A DNA stretch of 33,709 bases from Paenilisteria portnoyi (GCF_014322795.1 NZ_JAASTT010000028.1:1-33709), one strand, 5' to 3'; numbered from the stretch's first letter, positions 15,740 through 23,338 are shown. A program made the numbers and translations. Notes: generated by a model from the letters alone, not told the origin.

Positions 15740-16087
15740 TTATTTTTTATAATACCGTCGCCCCTCTTGCCACTTTAATACATTTCTTACTTTCGCGAGC
15801 AACGCCAAAGCCTCTCCCCCCTCATAATATACATAGTAGCGTGCTAGCATCTTCCCCGTTTGTTTTTTATACATTGCTTTATAAAAACTGTATTGTATTT
15901 TCACAGATAGAAGTTCCATTTTCCCTATTTCTGTTCGGTCGTATTTTTTTATTTTTTTACGTTCAATCACCAACATAGCATTTTTATCAATATCCTTAAT
16001 AAAAATAGTCTCCGCATTCCCCACCTGAAATCCTAATGCTTTCATTTCTTTAGAGACCGTATGCATAGAATCATCACGACCCTTCAC
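15740..16087 (-). CDS. Small soluble ICE protein, unknown
   Basis: The 115-residue protein begins at a GTG that overlaps the stop of the upstream gene by one base (TAGTG), suggesting coupled translation; an ATG seven codons in (MHTVSKEMKALGFQVGN) is a possible alternative. The protein is basic (LVIERKKIKKYDRTEIGK, then KVRNVLKWQEGRRYYKK). No family was recognised. Confidence 0.6.
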   Translation of the reverse strand: MKGRDDSMHTVSKEMKALGFQVGNAETIFIKDIDKNAMLVIERKKIKKYDRTEIGKMELLSVKIQYSFYKAMYKKQTGKMLARYYVYYEGGEALALLAKVRNVLKWQEGRRYYKK

Positions 16088-16257
16088 TAAATTGCTTGTA
16101 TAGCATCTGAAGGCACTTTATATACACCAAAACCATCCAGTATATAAATTAAAGCACCGTCAAACATGATGTCAAATACCTCATAATAGCCGTAAACTTC
16201 TAGTTGCATGTCTTCTACTTTTTCGATTAATTGTATCGTGTCTCCAATTTCCAGCAT
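16087..16257 (-). CDS. Small beta-rich ICE protein, unknown
   Basis: The protein has 56 residues from the ATG at 16257, which has GGAG 8 nt upstream (MLEIGDTIQLIEKVEDMQLE). A longer frame to 16326 would start inside a terminator-like hairpin and is rejected. The pattern of short strands ending in IYILDGFGVYKVPSDAIQ suggests a small SH3-like barrel, but that is only an impression. The next gene overlaps its stop. Confidence 0.6.
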   Translation of the reverse strand: MLEIGDTIQLIEKVEDMQLEVYGYYEVFDIMFDGALIYILDGFGVYKVPSDAIQAI

Positions 16258-16280
16258 GCCATTCACTCCATTTTTCACAT

Positions 16281-16309
16281 AAAAAATAACCGTTCCATAA
16301 GATACGGTT
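16281..16309 (-). terminator. Terminator-like hairpin behind the relaxase unit
   Basis: On the - strand AACCGT (16304-16309) and ACGGTT (16288-16293) form a stem with a 10-nt loop, followed by ATTTTTTA. It lies 24 nt before the start of the next gene, inside the presumed operon. Confidence 0.6.
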
Positions 16310-16383
16310 TTGGTTATGTTATGCAATTTATTTACATCGTAACCACATTTTAAATAGGAGTTGTTACTACGGAAAGATAATAC

Positions 16384-16530
16384 CTACTCCACTATTTTAA
16401 TGTGACTCTTTTTTCGTTCTAGCATGATCTTGACTCGCTGTAATACTATGTCTGCCTCATTGAAATCTATTTTTTCCTCCACGAATAATTGAATCACTTT
16501 ATCCGATACTTCTGTTATTCGATTTTGCAT
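16384..16530 (-). CDS. 48-residue helical protein, unknown
   Basis: The gene begins MQNRITEVSDKVIQLFVEEK and ends KSHIKIVE. The start has a strong GAGGAGGAG site 5 nt upstream, and the protein looks wholly helical and amphipathic. It lies 30 nt behind the relaxase in the same direction. No family was recognised; a DNA-processing or regulatory helper is possible but unproven. Confidence 0.6.
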   Translation of the reverse strand: MQNRITEVSDKVIQLFVEEKIDFNEADIVLQRVKIMLERKKSHIKIVE

Positions 16531-16560
16531 AGACTCTCCTCCTCTACATTTTTCACAAAA

Positions 16561-17574
16561 TCATGCAACGATTATCATATCATGTACCTCAGCTGTTAAT
16601 ACTTTCAACATCGCCTCATGCTTATCTGACAACACAGCTTCCTCTATCATCGTTTCCAAGGTGGAATCTTTACCTAAAATTTCATCTGCCATCTGCACCA
16701 ATTTCATAGATGCGGAAACCTGTGATTTCAGCCAGTACTCCGTCTTTCGATAAAACGCGATTTCGGGTGCACTGGTCAATCTTAATGGTGCTATATCTTG
16801 TAATAATTGTTCCCAGCCTTTCTTGGTTTGTTGCCATTTTCGCTTGTTGGTAGGCACTTTTTGAGCCTCGAATCTCAAGTATTCCATCAGAATGCCTTGA
16901 CTTAAAAAAACGAAATTACGTGTCTCTAATAATTTTCGCAACGCTGTATCCGCTCGTTCATCACGCAGCCGTATTTCATAACGATTCCAAAAACCGATAT
17001 CCTCCACGTCTACATTTAATTTTTTAGCTTGTTCATGGTCTTTTTGATACATCGCAATATAGACGGCGCTTTTCTTGGAACCGAAGTAGAGTGTCACACC
17101 TTCCACAGCACCTGTGCTTAAATTGCCTGAACCATGAAAATCATACGCTCTAAAATGGGAATCGATATAACCTAATTGCGCCTGCATCATGATTTCAGGA
17201 ATTTCCAAATAGCCATGACGGTCATCCATAGCGACATCTAATCGTGTAATTTTCCCACCTTCTTGTAAACATTGTTCCAAAAATGAAAACCAATCACGCC
17301 CCTGCGCTTGTAAAATACCTTCGAGTTGGCGACAACCTTGTCCACCAAGTTCAATCATGATGCCCCTGTTATCTGTAGGCGATGAATTATACACCCGAAT
17401 TTGGTCTAGCTGAAATAATTCCGCATAGCCAAATTTAGAACTTGCATCGTTATAAAAATATGCTTTTTTAATTTGCACGACGGTTTCTAGGAAATGCTCG
17501 ATATCATGACGTTTGAATGTCATTCGAAAATAATCTAGTTTGCCACTAATGGGCTCTGTGGGTCCATATTCCAC
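16561..17574 (-). CDS. nicK: Rolling-circle-type relaxase NicK/Orf20 (Rep_trans, MobT)
   Basis: The 337-residue protein begins with a GTG that has GGAGG about 9 nt upstream. It carries the Rep_trans family motifs: KITRLDVAMDDRHG (110-121, metal-binding Asp residues) and GVTLYFGSKKSAVYIAMYQK (159-178), with Tyr172/Tyr176 in the region of the catalytic tyrosine. Such relaxases nick oriT on one strand, stay bound to the 5' end, and also start rolling-circle replication of the excised element. The oriT-like hairpin lies 77 bases upstream of the start. Tn916 Orf20 and ICEBs1 NicK are similar in size. Confidence 0.92.
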   Translation of the reverse strand: MEYGPTEPISGKLDYFRMTFKRHDIEHFLETVVQIKKAYFYNDASSKFGYAELFQLDQIRVYNSSPTDNRGIMIELGGQGCRQLEGILQAQGRDWFSFLEQCLQEGGKITRLDVAMDDRHGYLEIPEIMMQAQLGYIDSHFRAYDFHGSGNLSTGAVEGVTLYFGSKKSAVYIAMYQKDHEQAKKLNVDVEDIGFWNRYEIRLRDERADTALRKLLETRNFVFLSQGILMEYLRFEAQKVPTNKRKWQQTKKGWEQLLQDIAPLRLTSAPEIAFYRKTEYWLKSQVSASMKLVQMADEILGKDSTLETMIEEAVLSDKHEAMLKVLTAEVHDMIIVA

Positions 17575-17650
17575 TTAAATCAACCTCCATTTCCATTGGG
17601 CTCTATCTATTGGCGCGCTAAGTCGCAACGCTGTTTCTATGTCTTCCTCT

Positions 17651-17674
17651 ACCCCCCTGTTAGTAGTGGGGGGT
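17651..17674. other. Candidate oriT (nic hairpin)
   Basis: ACCCCCC (17651-17657) and GGGGGGT (17668-17674) form a perfect 7-bp inverted repeat around a 10-nt loop. Read on the - strand the loop is ACTACTAACA. The nic hairpin of ICEBs1, as I recall it, has the same ACCCCCC/GGGGGGT arms and a loop ending CTAACA. It stands between the coupling protein and the relaxase, as in Tn916 and ICEBs1. The nick is expected within the loop. Confidence 0.82.
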
Positions 17675-17680
17675 TCTCAC

Positions 17681-17750
17681 TCCATTTCGCGCGCGCCCCT
17701 ACGTTGCCACTGGCTCCCGCTGGTCGCCGACGTGGCACGCGCGAAATGGA
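17681..17750. repeat. GC-rich long inverted repeat beside oriT
   Basis: TCCATTTCGCGCG (17681-17693) and CGCGCGAAATGGA (17738-17750) are perfect 13-bp arms; inside them GCCAC (17706-17710) pairs with GTGGC (17732-17736). The surroundings are AT-rich, so the GC-rich stem stands out. It may be part of oriT (relaxosome binding) or a single-strand origin used to copy the transferred strand. Which one cannot be told by eye. Confidence 0.65.
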
Positions 17751-17901
17751 AGTTATCAGCAGATACTATAATCTACCTAAAAATCCAACTGACTATAGCT
17801 TATTGGCTAACGCCTTTCATTAACACTACAGTTGTTGGCATGCACATCTTAGCACGGTATTGTTCCAAACCTAAGCTAATCCGTGCATGTATAAACGCCC
17901 T
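17751..17901. other. Non-coding stretch upstream of oriT
   Basis: No convincing gene. It may carry the single-strand origin or accessory oriT sites together with the adjacent inverted repeat. Confidence 0.35.
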
Positions 17902-18000
17902 TTAAATCCCACTAATTCTGTAAAATACCGCTACAATCATAAGAAGAATCCATACAAAAAGCTCCATTCTAGTAAAAGAACGAAGCCATTTTTTTATCAT
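17902..18000 (-). CDS. 32-residue single-pass membrane peptide
   Basis: The peptide is MIKKWLRSFTRMELFVWILL followed by MIVAVFYRISGI: a short basic head and one membrane helix. Its ATG overlaps the TGA of the DUF3850 gene (ATGA), so translation is probably coupled. It could be a small ICE core protein or the last gene of the cargo block. No family is known to me. Confidence 0.5.
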   Translation of the reverse strand: MIKKWLRSFTRMELFVWILLMIVAVFYRISGI

Positions 18001-18233
18001 ATTTTTTCAAAACCAAAAACCACATAATCTATTTTCTGGTTATAATCAGTAATGTATTTAATTTTTACCGTTATTTTTTCACCTGAATAAATTTGCTCTT
18101 TTTCAAAAAACTCATTCAGTACAACTGTATCTCCTACTTGGTAGTTCCTATCATTTTTACGAATTTCAAAGCACTTTAAATCTTGTTTAATAGGAAGAAA
18201 ATACTCGGAATTAATCTTTATGTCATGCGTCAA
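17997..18233 (-). CDS. DUF3850 (PUA/ASCH-like fold) protein
   Basis: The 78-residue protein has the DUF3850 pattern: HDIKINSEYFLPIKQDLKCFEIRKN then DRNYQVGDTVVLNEF and a C-terminal VVFGFEKI. The start is a TTG with AGGAGG 8 nt upstream. DUF3850 belongs to the ASCH/PUA-like superfamily, thought to bind RNA or modified nucleotides; members are common in phages. It is the fourth gene of the cargo block and the third with a PUA/ASCH-type fold there. Confidence 0.8.
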   Translation of the reverse strand: MTHDIKINSEYFLPIKQDLKCFEIRKNDRNYQVGDTVVLNEFFEKEQIYSGEKITVKIKYITDYNQKIDYVVFGFEKI

Positions 18234-18259
18234 AATTAATCCCTCCTATAATTTTATTT

Positions 18260-18778
18260 CTAACCAATAAAATCTGCAAGTTCTTGCATTTGTTCTTTAG
18301 AGTTATATACAAAAATGGGAATATTTTTGTCTTCGGCAAACTTATGGGCTTCTTCAATTTCCTTTTTTTGAAAATCTTTTAGCAAATCTAATTTCCACTT
18401 ACTCCCATCCCTATCCTCCAGTCGTTTCTGAATAACTTCTGGTTTTTCAGTTACAACAACAATCTTCTCCATATTCGTACCCTCAAATGTATTATTAGGC
18501 AATGGACATATTAATCCTTGTTCATTTAATAATGCAAAATGTCCGTCTAGCACAACTTTGTCATTCGCTTCTAACTCTAATCTATTAAGACTCTCTTTCC
18601 AAATAGACTGATTGGTATCTATACCCTTTGTGAATTTGTCCTCTTGTTGAATCACATTTCCACCTTGTCGAATTAAATCGCTTATCGAAAAACATTTAAT
18701 TGGAAGCACTCCAGATAGCGCTTGTAATAAGGTCGTTTTTCCTGCTCCGTGTATACCAGAAACAAATGTATAATTCAT
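18260..18778 (-). CDS. P-loop kinase-like ATPase of the cargo block
   Basis: The 172-residue protein has Walker A GIHGAGKTT (8-16), a kinase-type Walker B VVLDGHFALL (about 74-83) and a LID-like stretch QKRLEDRDGSKWKLD. The size and layout are those of adenylate/nucleoside-type kinases and AAA_18 proteins, so the substrate may be a nucleotide, a nucleic acid end, or a small molecule. GGAGG lies 4-5 nt before the ATG, and the gene starts 9 nt behind the ASCH gene. A signalling or nucleotide-modifying role together with its neighbours is inference. Confidence 0.72.
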   Translation of the reverse strand: MNYTFVSGIHGAGKTTLLQALSGVLPIKCFSISDLIRQGGNVIQQEDKFTKGIDTNQSIWKESLNRLELEANDKVVLDGHFALLNEQGLICPLPNNTFEGTNMEKIVVVTEKPEVIQKRLEDRDGSKWKLDLLKDFQKKEIEEAHKFAEDKNIPIFVYNSKEQMQELADFIG

Positions 18779-18787
18779 ATGTCCTCC

Positions 18788-19159
18788 TTATAAGTAGCAA
18801 AATGATTGTGGCGCACTTTTTATCTGCTCAAAGAAACTTAAATCTAGTGGTTCATCATACGGTATAAATTTCTTTATTTTTATTGCATATCCAATATCTC
18901 GTCCTTCAAAGTACTCTTCAAAAAAAGTTTGGGATATCCCTGAAAATTCAGAGGTTAAATCCCATAATTCAGAAGGCTTCCGTTCAAGAATATCATCAAT
19001 TAAAAATTCACCGACTACTTTTCCATATGGCTTGGTAGCATAAATAACAACAGATTCGATATTAGTTTTTTTAAAAATACTCTTCCTATATTCGAACTGT
19101 TTATTACCTTCGACTATTTCTTTAACAAATTCTGGCTTAATTGATAACATAACCTTCAT
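18788..19159 (-). CDS. ASCH-domain protein
   Basis: In this 123-residue protein the whole length fits an ASCH domain: MLSIKPEFVKEIVEGNKQFE-YRKS at the start, then VVIYATKPYGKVVGEFLIDD and a later IGYAIKIKKFIPYDEPLDL. ASCH domains share the PUA fold and are predicted RNA or modified-nucleotide binders. Its start overlaps the end of the GNAT gene by 23 bp, so the two are made together. It is not linked to any known ICE function. Confidence 0.82.
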   Translation of the reverse strand: MKVMLSIKPEFVKEIVEGNKQFEYRKSIFKKTNIESVVIYATKPYGKVVGEFLIDDILERKPSELWDLTSEFSGISQTFFEEYFEGRDIGYAIKIKKFIPYDEPLDLSFFEQIKSAPQSFCYL

Positions 19160-20177
19160 TTACTTCACCTAATTCTAATATTTTTTGGAACTCTTCATCT
19201 AGGATACCACAAAAACCAAAGTAATTGTTTCTAGCCATCCCAACTTTTTCACATAAATCATGTCTCACAATTCGTTTTTGTAAAGGAGCGTTGTATAACA
19301 TTTTAACAACATGGGGATAATTTTTGTTCCTCCAAAAATCCTTTAATTGACTTTCTGAAAAAATTGATCCTTTTCCACAATACTTTAAAAACGAAGCACA
19401 ATCATTAAACTCATTTATATTTTTATATTCTACAACAGTACATATAGAGGTTCCTACAGAGGTCCATTCTGCATTACCACCCGCTGCAGTTCTATAAATC
19501 ATCAATAGGTCACCTTTTTTCAAAACAGGAATACCGCTCATCTTAGTCAAATAAACTTTCTCTAGTGTATTTGTAAAAGATAAATCCTCAATTTGATGAT
19601 TCTTTTCTGTACTTAATTTAGATTCGGGAAATAATTTCGTATGAAAATTAGGTAAAACACCTAACAAATACTTTTCTTTCCCCTCTTCTTCAAACCTAGG
19701 GAAATCTTTAAAAAGATCCTCTTGTATTTCTAAATCTTTAAAGTAAACGAGTTCTCCATTAGATTTGGTTCCCCACTTTTTGAATCCAAATTTTTCAAAT
19801 AGAGCAACTAATCCCTTTTGCTTCTCAAATACAGTGACATACACCATAGGAAACTCTTCTTCAATAAACATTCTCAGTGCAATACTTAAAAATCTCTGTC
19901 CAAGCACAGTCCCATGAGCATTTATTTTAAAAGTCCCTATTTTTAGCCTTCTTTCCTTTTCGAATTTAGGAATTATATTATTATCTTCCTCATTCTCATC
20001 CTTTAGATATAGAAAACCTTGAACTTTTCCAGCTTCCCTAAAAACATAAGCTGAGTTCTCTTCCTTTGACTCAAACCATCTCTCAAAACCTGGGTAGTCA
20101 TCCTTTAGACTACTAAAAAAATTATCAGATAAGTCAATGTCCCCGAAACGTTCTTTCTCTATAACATCTTTTAGCAT
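19137..20177 (-). CDS. GNAT acetyltransferase fused to a PUA/ASCH-like C-terminal domain
   Basis: This 346-residue protein starts at the ATG at 20177, which has GGGAGG 9 nt upstream; the ATG three codons earlier abuts that site. Residues about 1-155 are a GNAT domain (KIGTFKINAHGTVLGQRFLS, the acetyl-CoA loop region, then FEKFGFKKWGT). Residues about 190-340 look like a PUA/EVE/ASCH-type fold (KVYLTKMSGIPVLKKGDLLM, then IYRTAAG and a final NNYFGFCGILDEEFQKI). The pairing suggests acetylation of an RNA or of a modified base recognised by the PUA-like part. It leads the cargo block, with its own promoter. The C-terminal fold is assigned by pattern only. Confidence 0.7.
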   Translation of the reverse strand: MLKDVIEKERFGDIDLSDNFFSSLKDDYPGFERWFESKEENSAYVFREAGKVQGFLYLKDENEEDNNIIPKFEKERRLKIGTFKINAHGTVLGQRFLSIALRMFIEEEFPMVYVTVFEKQKGLVALFEKFGFKKWGTKSNGELVYFKDLEIQEDLFKDFPRFEEEGKEKYLLGVLPNFHTKLFPESKLSTEKNHQIEDLSFTNTLEKVYLTKMSGIPVLKKGDLLMIYRTAAGGNAEWTSVGTSICTVVEYKNINEFNDCASFLKYCGKGSIFSESQLKDFWRNKNYPHVVKMLYNAPLQKRIVRHDLCEKVGMARNNYFGFCGILDEEFQKILELGEVNEGYVIN

Positions 20178-20200
20178 ACATATCATCCTCCCTTTTTCTC

Positions 20201-20209
20201 ATTATATCA
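20201..20209 (-). promoter_or_regulatory. Extended -10 promoter of the cargo block
   Basis: On the - strand TGATATAAT (TGn plus TATAAT) lies about 24 bases before the GNAT start. The -35 is weak. It makes the four-gene block a separate unit from conQ upstream. Confidence 0.6.
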
Positions 20210-20262
20210 CATAATTGCATAATTTTAGATATAATTGGATGTCTGTAAAAGGTATTTCAAGT

Positions 20263-21690
20263 TCACACTATTTCTTCAAACTCAGCCAAGAAATCATATT
20301 CAGGGTTCACGTAAGGACTATAGAATTCTGAGATAACGCCTTTCCCAGCATCCACATATCCAAAGCCCTTGACCGTCTTAAATCCAAACTGCTTATCCGC
20401 ATCACCAAACATCATGCGGTAACCAATTTCAGAGTTGCTACCCAGCGCCACACGGAAATTAAACTGATCGCGAATACCACCACCGAGATATTCCGTGTCA
20501 GGTCGTTGCAAGCCAACAATCAAAAAGAAACCTGCTTGCCGACCTAGCATCACAATTTGTTTCAAGTTTGAGATATATTCGCTTTTCTCCTTCATATCCA
20601 GCATTTCAATAAAAGAAGCTAGTTCGTCCATAATCAGAAACTGTGGTCGTAAACCCAAGGCACGATAATTATTCCCTGTACGGTAATTCTCCATCTGCTT
20701 CATCTCACCAGATCGCGCAAGCATTTCTTCTTTAAACACCCGCGTCGCCATGAGTATCCCACCTTTTTGCGAATACACAGAAGGAAAAATACCATCTAAA
20801 TCCGCCAGATCTGCATTCTTGGGATCACAAATTTTCATATCTTCTTTTCGACAAGCCCCATTCAGCAGACCTTTAATAATCGACAGAATAAAAATCGATT
20901 TCCCTGCGCCTGTTCCACCTGAAATCAGCATGTGGGGCAATTTATCAAAATCCCAAATCACGCGTGTCATGAGTGCCAGCTTCCCTGCTTTCGATACCAA
21001 ATCTTGAATCGTCAAACGATCTCGTGAAATACCATAGATGAATTGATAACAAACAAAACCTTCCTCATCAATCACCTTATCCAAATCACAATAGAGCGTT
21101 TTTTCCAATGTTTTCGTAAATGTCAAAAACGTATCTTGATACTTCCGCCCATCTAGTGGAAACCGAATACGAATCATTTTATCTTTCGTCACTTCATAAT
21201 AGATTTTCGGGAAGTATGTCACACGCTCTTTCGTCACCATTTTTCTTGCCTTTGCTTGATTTCCTAATGAAAAATCCCACATCTGCTCCTTCTCTACTTG
21301 TTTGGTCTCCATATCAAATAAACCACGGTCAATCACAAATACCGCAATCATCTGCCGTTGCTTCATAAATAAATACCGCTCAAAAAAGATAATCTTACAT
21401 AAAAATGGACACGCTAATCCCATCAAGATGCTACCCAGCAACACCAATAAGAAATGCTTATACTGAATGGCTTGTATATAACGCTGTATCTCTTCCCAGC
21501 CCGTACTAGTTGATAGTTCTGGAAACGGATAGGCTGGCAAAATTGGTACCAACCACAAGCCTAAAGCCAGAGCAATCAAAAAAGCAGAGATAAACAGACT
21601 TATCCCTGCTCGACGAAGAAGATAACGGGTTTCATAATGAATCCGCGTGCCACGAGGTTGGTAAATATGCTTTGCTATAAATGCTTTCAT
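20263..21690 (-). CDS. conQ: FtsK/SpoIIIE-type coupling ATPase ConQ (Orf21)
   Basis: The 475-residue protein has two N-terminal membrane helices (ISLFISAFLIALALGLWLVP at 30-49 and LLVLLGSILMGLACPFLC at 81-98), then an FtsK-type motor with Walker A GGTGAGKS (258-265) and Walker B FLIMDELAS, followed by IVGLQRPD. The build and length match ConQ of ICEBs1 and Orf21 of Tn916, which hand the relaxase-DNA complex to the channel. GGAGG lies 8 nt before the ATG. The next core gene, nicK, is 2.7 kb away because the cargo block is inserted between. Confidence 0.92.
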   Translation of the reverse strand: MKAFIAKHIYQPRGTRIHYETRYLLRRAGISLFISAFLIALALGLWLVPILPAYPFPELSTSTGWEEIQRYIQAIQYKHFLLVLLGSILMGLACPFLCKIIFFERYLFMKQRQMIAVFVIDRGLFDMETKQVEKEQMWDFSLGNQAKARKMVTKERVTYFPKIYYEVTKDKMIRIRFPLDGRKYQDTFLTFTKTLEKTLYCDLDKVIDEEGFVCYQFIYGISRDRLTIQDLVSKAGKLALMTRVIWDFDKLPHMLISGGTGAGKSIFILSIIKGLLNGACRKEDMKICDPKNADLADLDGIFPSVYSQKGGILMATRVFKEEMLARSGEMKQMENYRTGNNYRALGLRPQFLIMDELASFIEMLDMKEKSEYISNLKQIVMLGRQAGFFLIVGLQRPDTEYLGGGIRDQFNFRVALGSNSEIGYRMMFGDADKQFGFKTVKGFGYVDAGKGVISEFYSPYVNPEYDFLAEFEEIV

Positions 21691-21706
21691 CGCTTATGCC
21701 TCCGTT

Positions 21707-22111
21707 TTACTTTTGTTTTCCTTCTTCAGGTTTCGTGTTTTCAGGTGGTTTCGATTTGTTAGCACCTGAAACGGGCGTGATCCTCCCAGCTTCAATTTTA
21801 TAGTTAACCATCAAATTCCCAGATACAGAATAAGAAGTAAACGGAACGATTGCCACACCTTCTAATTTCACTTCGGTTAGATACGGCAGATCCACGCGCT
21901 CACCTGTTGGAGGCAAGAAAACGTTCAAAATATCATTTTGCGCTTCACTTTTCACGCCATAACGATAGGCTTTAATCGCACCTGTGTATTCCCCTTCAAT
22001 GGCTTCCATCTGCTCGCCATCTTCCCCTAAAAACAATAGCTTCCCAAATGTTTTTTCCACATCAATTTTGTCACTCGTTAACGGATTTTGTTTATTAATA
22101 CGAATTGTCAT
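21707..22111 (-). CDS. helP: DUF961 protein, HelP-like (Orf22)
   Basis: The 134-residue protein has a DUF961-type beta-rich core (FGKLLFLGEDGEQMEAIEG, then IVPFTSYSVSGNLMVNYKIE) and a Lys/Pro-rich tail. In ICEBs1 the DUF961 protein HelP is a helicase processivity factor needed for rolling-circle replication of the element, and Tn916 Orf22/Orf23 can do the same (literature, recalled). It stands directly before conQ, as helP does. AGGAGG lies 8 nt before the ATG. Which of the two DUF961 genes is the functional HelP is not certain. Confidence 0.78.
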   Translation of the reverse strand: MTIRINKQNPLTSDKIDVEKTFGKLLFLGEDGEQMEAIEGEYTGAIKAYRYGVKSEAQNDILNVFLPPTGERVDLPYLTEVKLEGVAIVPFTSYSVSGNLMVNYKIEAGRITPVSGANKSKPPENTKPEEGKQK

Positions 22112-22130
22112 TTTCCATTCCTCCTATTTT

Positions 22131-22445
22131 TTAGACTGCTTCCAATGTATCAACTTTGACGACCCAGTTAATAATACCGCCACCGTCAGATCGTTGCGCC
22201 AATCCTTCTACGACAGGATTTACCAATCGAACCGTTTGATCGTGTTCCAAAACTGGTACCACGGCATCTACAGGTACAAAAACGTCCAAGCCACCTGCAT
22301 GTTTTTGCCCATATAAGAAATAGCAATGATGTGTTACCTTCCGATTTCGTCCCGTGCCTGTCGTTAAATCATTCATTTCTTTCCGACTACTAAAAGCCAA
22401 TGTTCCAAATTCCGATTCCTTTAAACAAAAATTTTGTAATGTCAT
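22131..22445 (-). CDS. DUF961 protein (Orf23-like)
   Basis: This 104-residue protein starts at the ATG at 22445, which has AGGAG 5 nt upstream; the longer frame would run through a terminator-like hairpin. The pattern FGTLAFSSRKEMNDL near the start and VRLVNPVVEGLAQRSDGGGI near the end matches Tn916 Orf23-type DUF961 proteins. It forms a pair with the next DUF961 gene, as orf23 and orf22 do in Tn916, and probably helps replication of the excised element. Confidence 0.78.
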   Translation of the reverse strand: MTLQNFCLKESEFGTLAFSSRKEMNDLTTGTGRNRKVTHHCYFLYGQKHAGGLDVFVPVDAVVPVLEHDQTVRLVNPVVEGLAQRSDGGGIINWVVKVDTLEAV

Positions 22446-22474
22446 ATTCTCTCCTACTTTCTTTTTTTGTAATG

Positions 22475-22500
22475 AAAAAAGGCACCACATTGTGATACCT
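22475..22500 (-). terminator. Terminator-like hairpin between ardA and the DUF961 genes
   Basis: On the - strand AGGTATCAC (22492-22500) and GTGGTGCCT (22480-22488) pair along 9 bases with two G-T pairs and a tight loop, followed by TTTTTT. It lies across the end of ardA, inside the operon. Confidence 0.65.
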
Positions 22501-22509
22501 TTCCGCTTC

Positions 22510-23025
22510 TTATACAATTTCTAAAATCACACCGTCACCCGTATCATAGTAGCAGCCTTCCAATTCCAAATCTCTACCCATGCCTTCATAATCGATATGC
22601 TGTTGAATGATATCAGGCACACCACGTAGATAGCCATTTTCTTCGATAAAATCATATGCCACATCGGTCATGGAGTTGCATTCCTCATGCACGCAAATAC
22701 TATCCAAACTTTCTAGCGCTTCCAAGATTTCTGGGTACCAGCCTTCTTCGACGAGATCCCCAGCATATTTGACAACGGGATTTCCCGATTCTCGATCGTA
22801 AGCTTCTGCAATTTCATTGAGTTTATCCAGTGATTCATATTCCTTAATCTCAAACGGCGCAACAAAATCATGAATTGCAAATTCCTCATATCGTACGCCA
22901 TCTAGTCCAATCTTCTCTGCAACTTCGTCCTTATCGACTGGTAATGTAAACCACGCGCCTTGCGAAATACCTTCCGTATACTTACCAAGATTCACGATGT
23001 ATACCTGTATGTCCTCCATACACAT
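22510..23025 (-). CDS. ardA: Antirestriction protein ArdA
   Basis: The 171-residue, very acidic protein has the ArdA landmarks: YIVNLGKYTEGISQGAWFTL then PVDKDEVAEKIGLDG and EEFAIHDFVAPFEIKEYESL. ArdA is a DNA mimic that blocks type I restriction enzymes so that an incoming element survives; Tn916 Orf18 is the model. The ATG follows the stop of the preceding gene at once (TAAATG). A start two codons later has better ribosome-site spacing. Confidence 0.92.
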   Translation of the reverse strand: MCMEDIQVYIVNLGKYTEGISQGAWFTLPVDKDEVAEKIGLDGVRYEEFAIHDFVAPFEIKEYESLDKLNEIAEAYDRESGNPVVKYAGDLVEEGWYPEILEALESLDSICVHEECNSMTDVAYDFIEENGYLRGVPDIIQQHIDYEGMGRDLELEGCYYDTGDGVILEIV

Positions 23026-23313
23026 TTACCACCTTTCGTCTGAATACGCTTCGTCAAACGCTTCTACAAATTCCTCAAATTTATCTTCCAAAATCATACT
23101 CTCTAAATCTCTGTAATGAGAACGAATCCGCCCATCTGGTGTTTCTAAATAATCCACATAACTCGCTTTCACCTCTGTTTGTATGCGATCCCACACAAAG
23201 AAAAAAAATCGAGCATCATCAAAGTGTGGCTCTAACCAATTATCGCGAAAGCCCTCTGCAAAGGCTTCATAAGGAATATGCTTTTCTTCCACTTTTGCTT
23301 TTTTCTTAAACAT
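23026..23313 (-). CDS. Small acidic protein next to ArdA, unknown
   Basis: The protein has 95 residues from the ATG at 23313 (AGGCGG 8 nt upstream): MFKKKAKVEEKHIPYEAFAE, then LEPHFDDARFFFFVWDRIQ and an acidic tail (EDKFEEFVEAFDEAYSDERW). No family was recognised. Its acidity and direct link to ArdA suggest another DNA-mimic or anti-defence factor, which is inference. Confidence 0.65.
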   Translation of the reverse strand: MFKKKAKVEEKHIPYEAFAEGFRDNWLEPHFDDARFFFFVWDRIQTEVKASYVDYLETPDGRIRSHYRDLESMILEDKFEEFVEAFDEAYSDERW

Positions 23314-23338
23314 CACCATCACCGCCTATCTATATTCA

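Noticed and set aside
17596-17905. Two overlapping + strand open frames over the oriT region
   Set aside because: They arise from the inverted repeats of the non-coding origin region; no ribosome site supports either.
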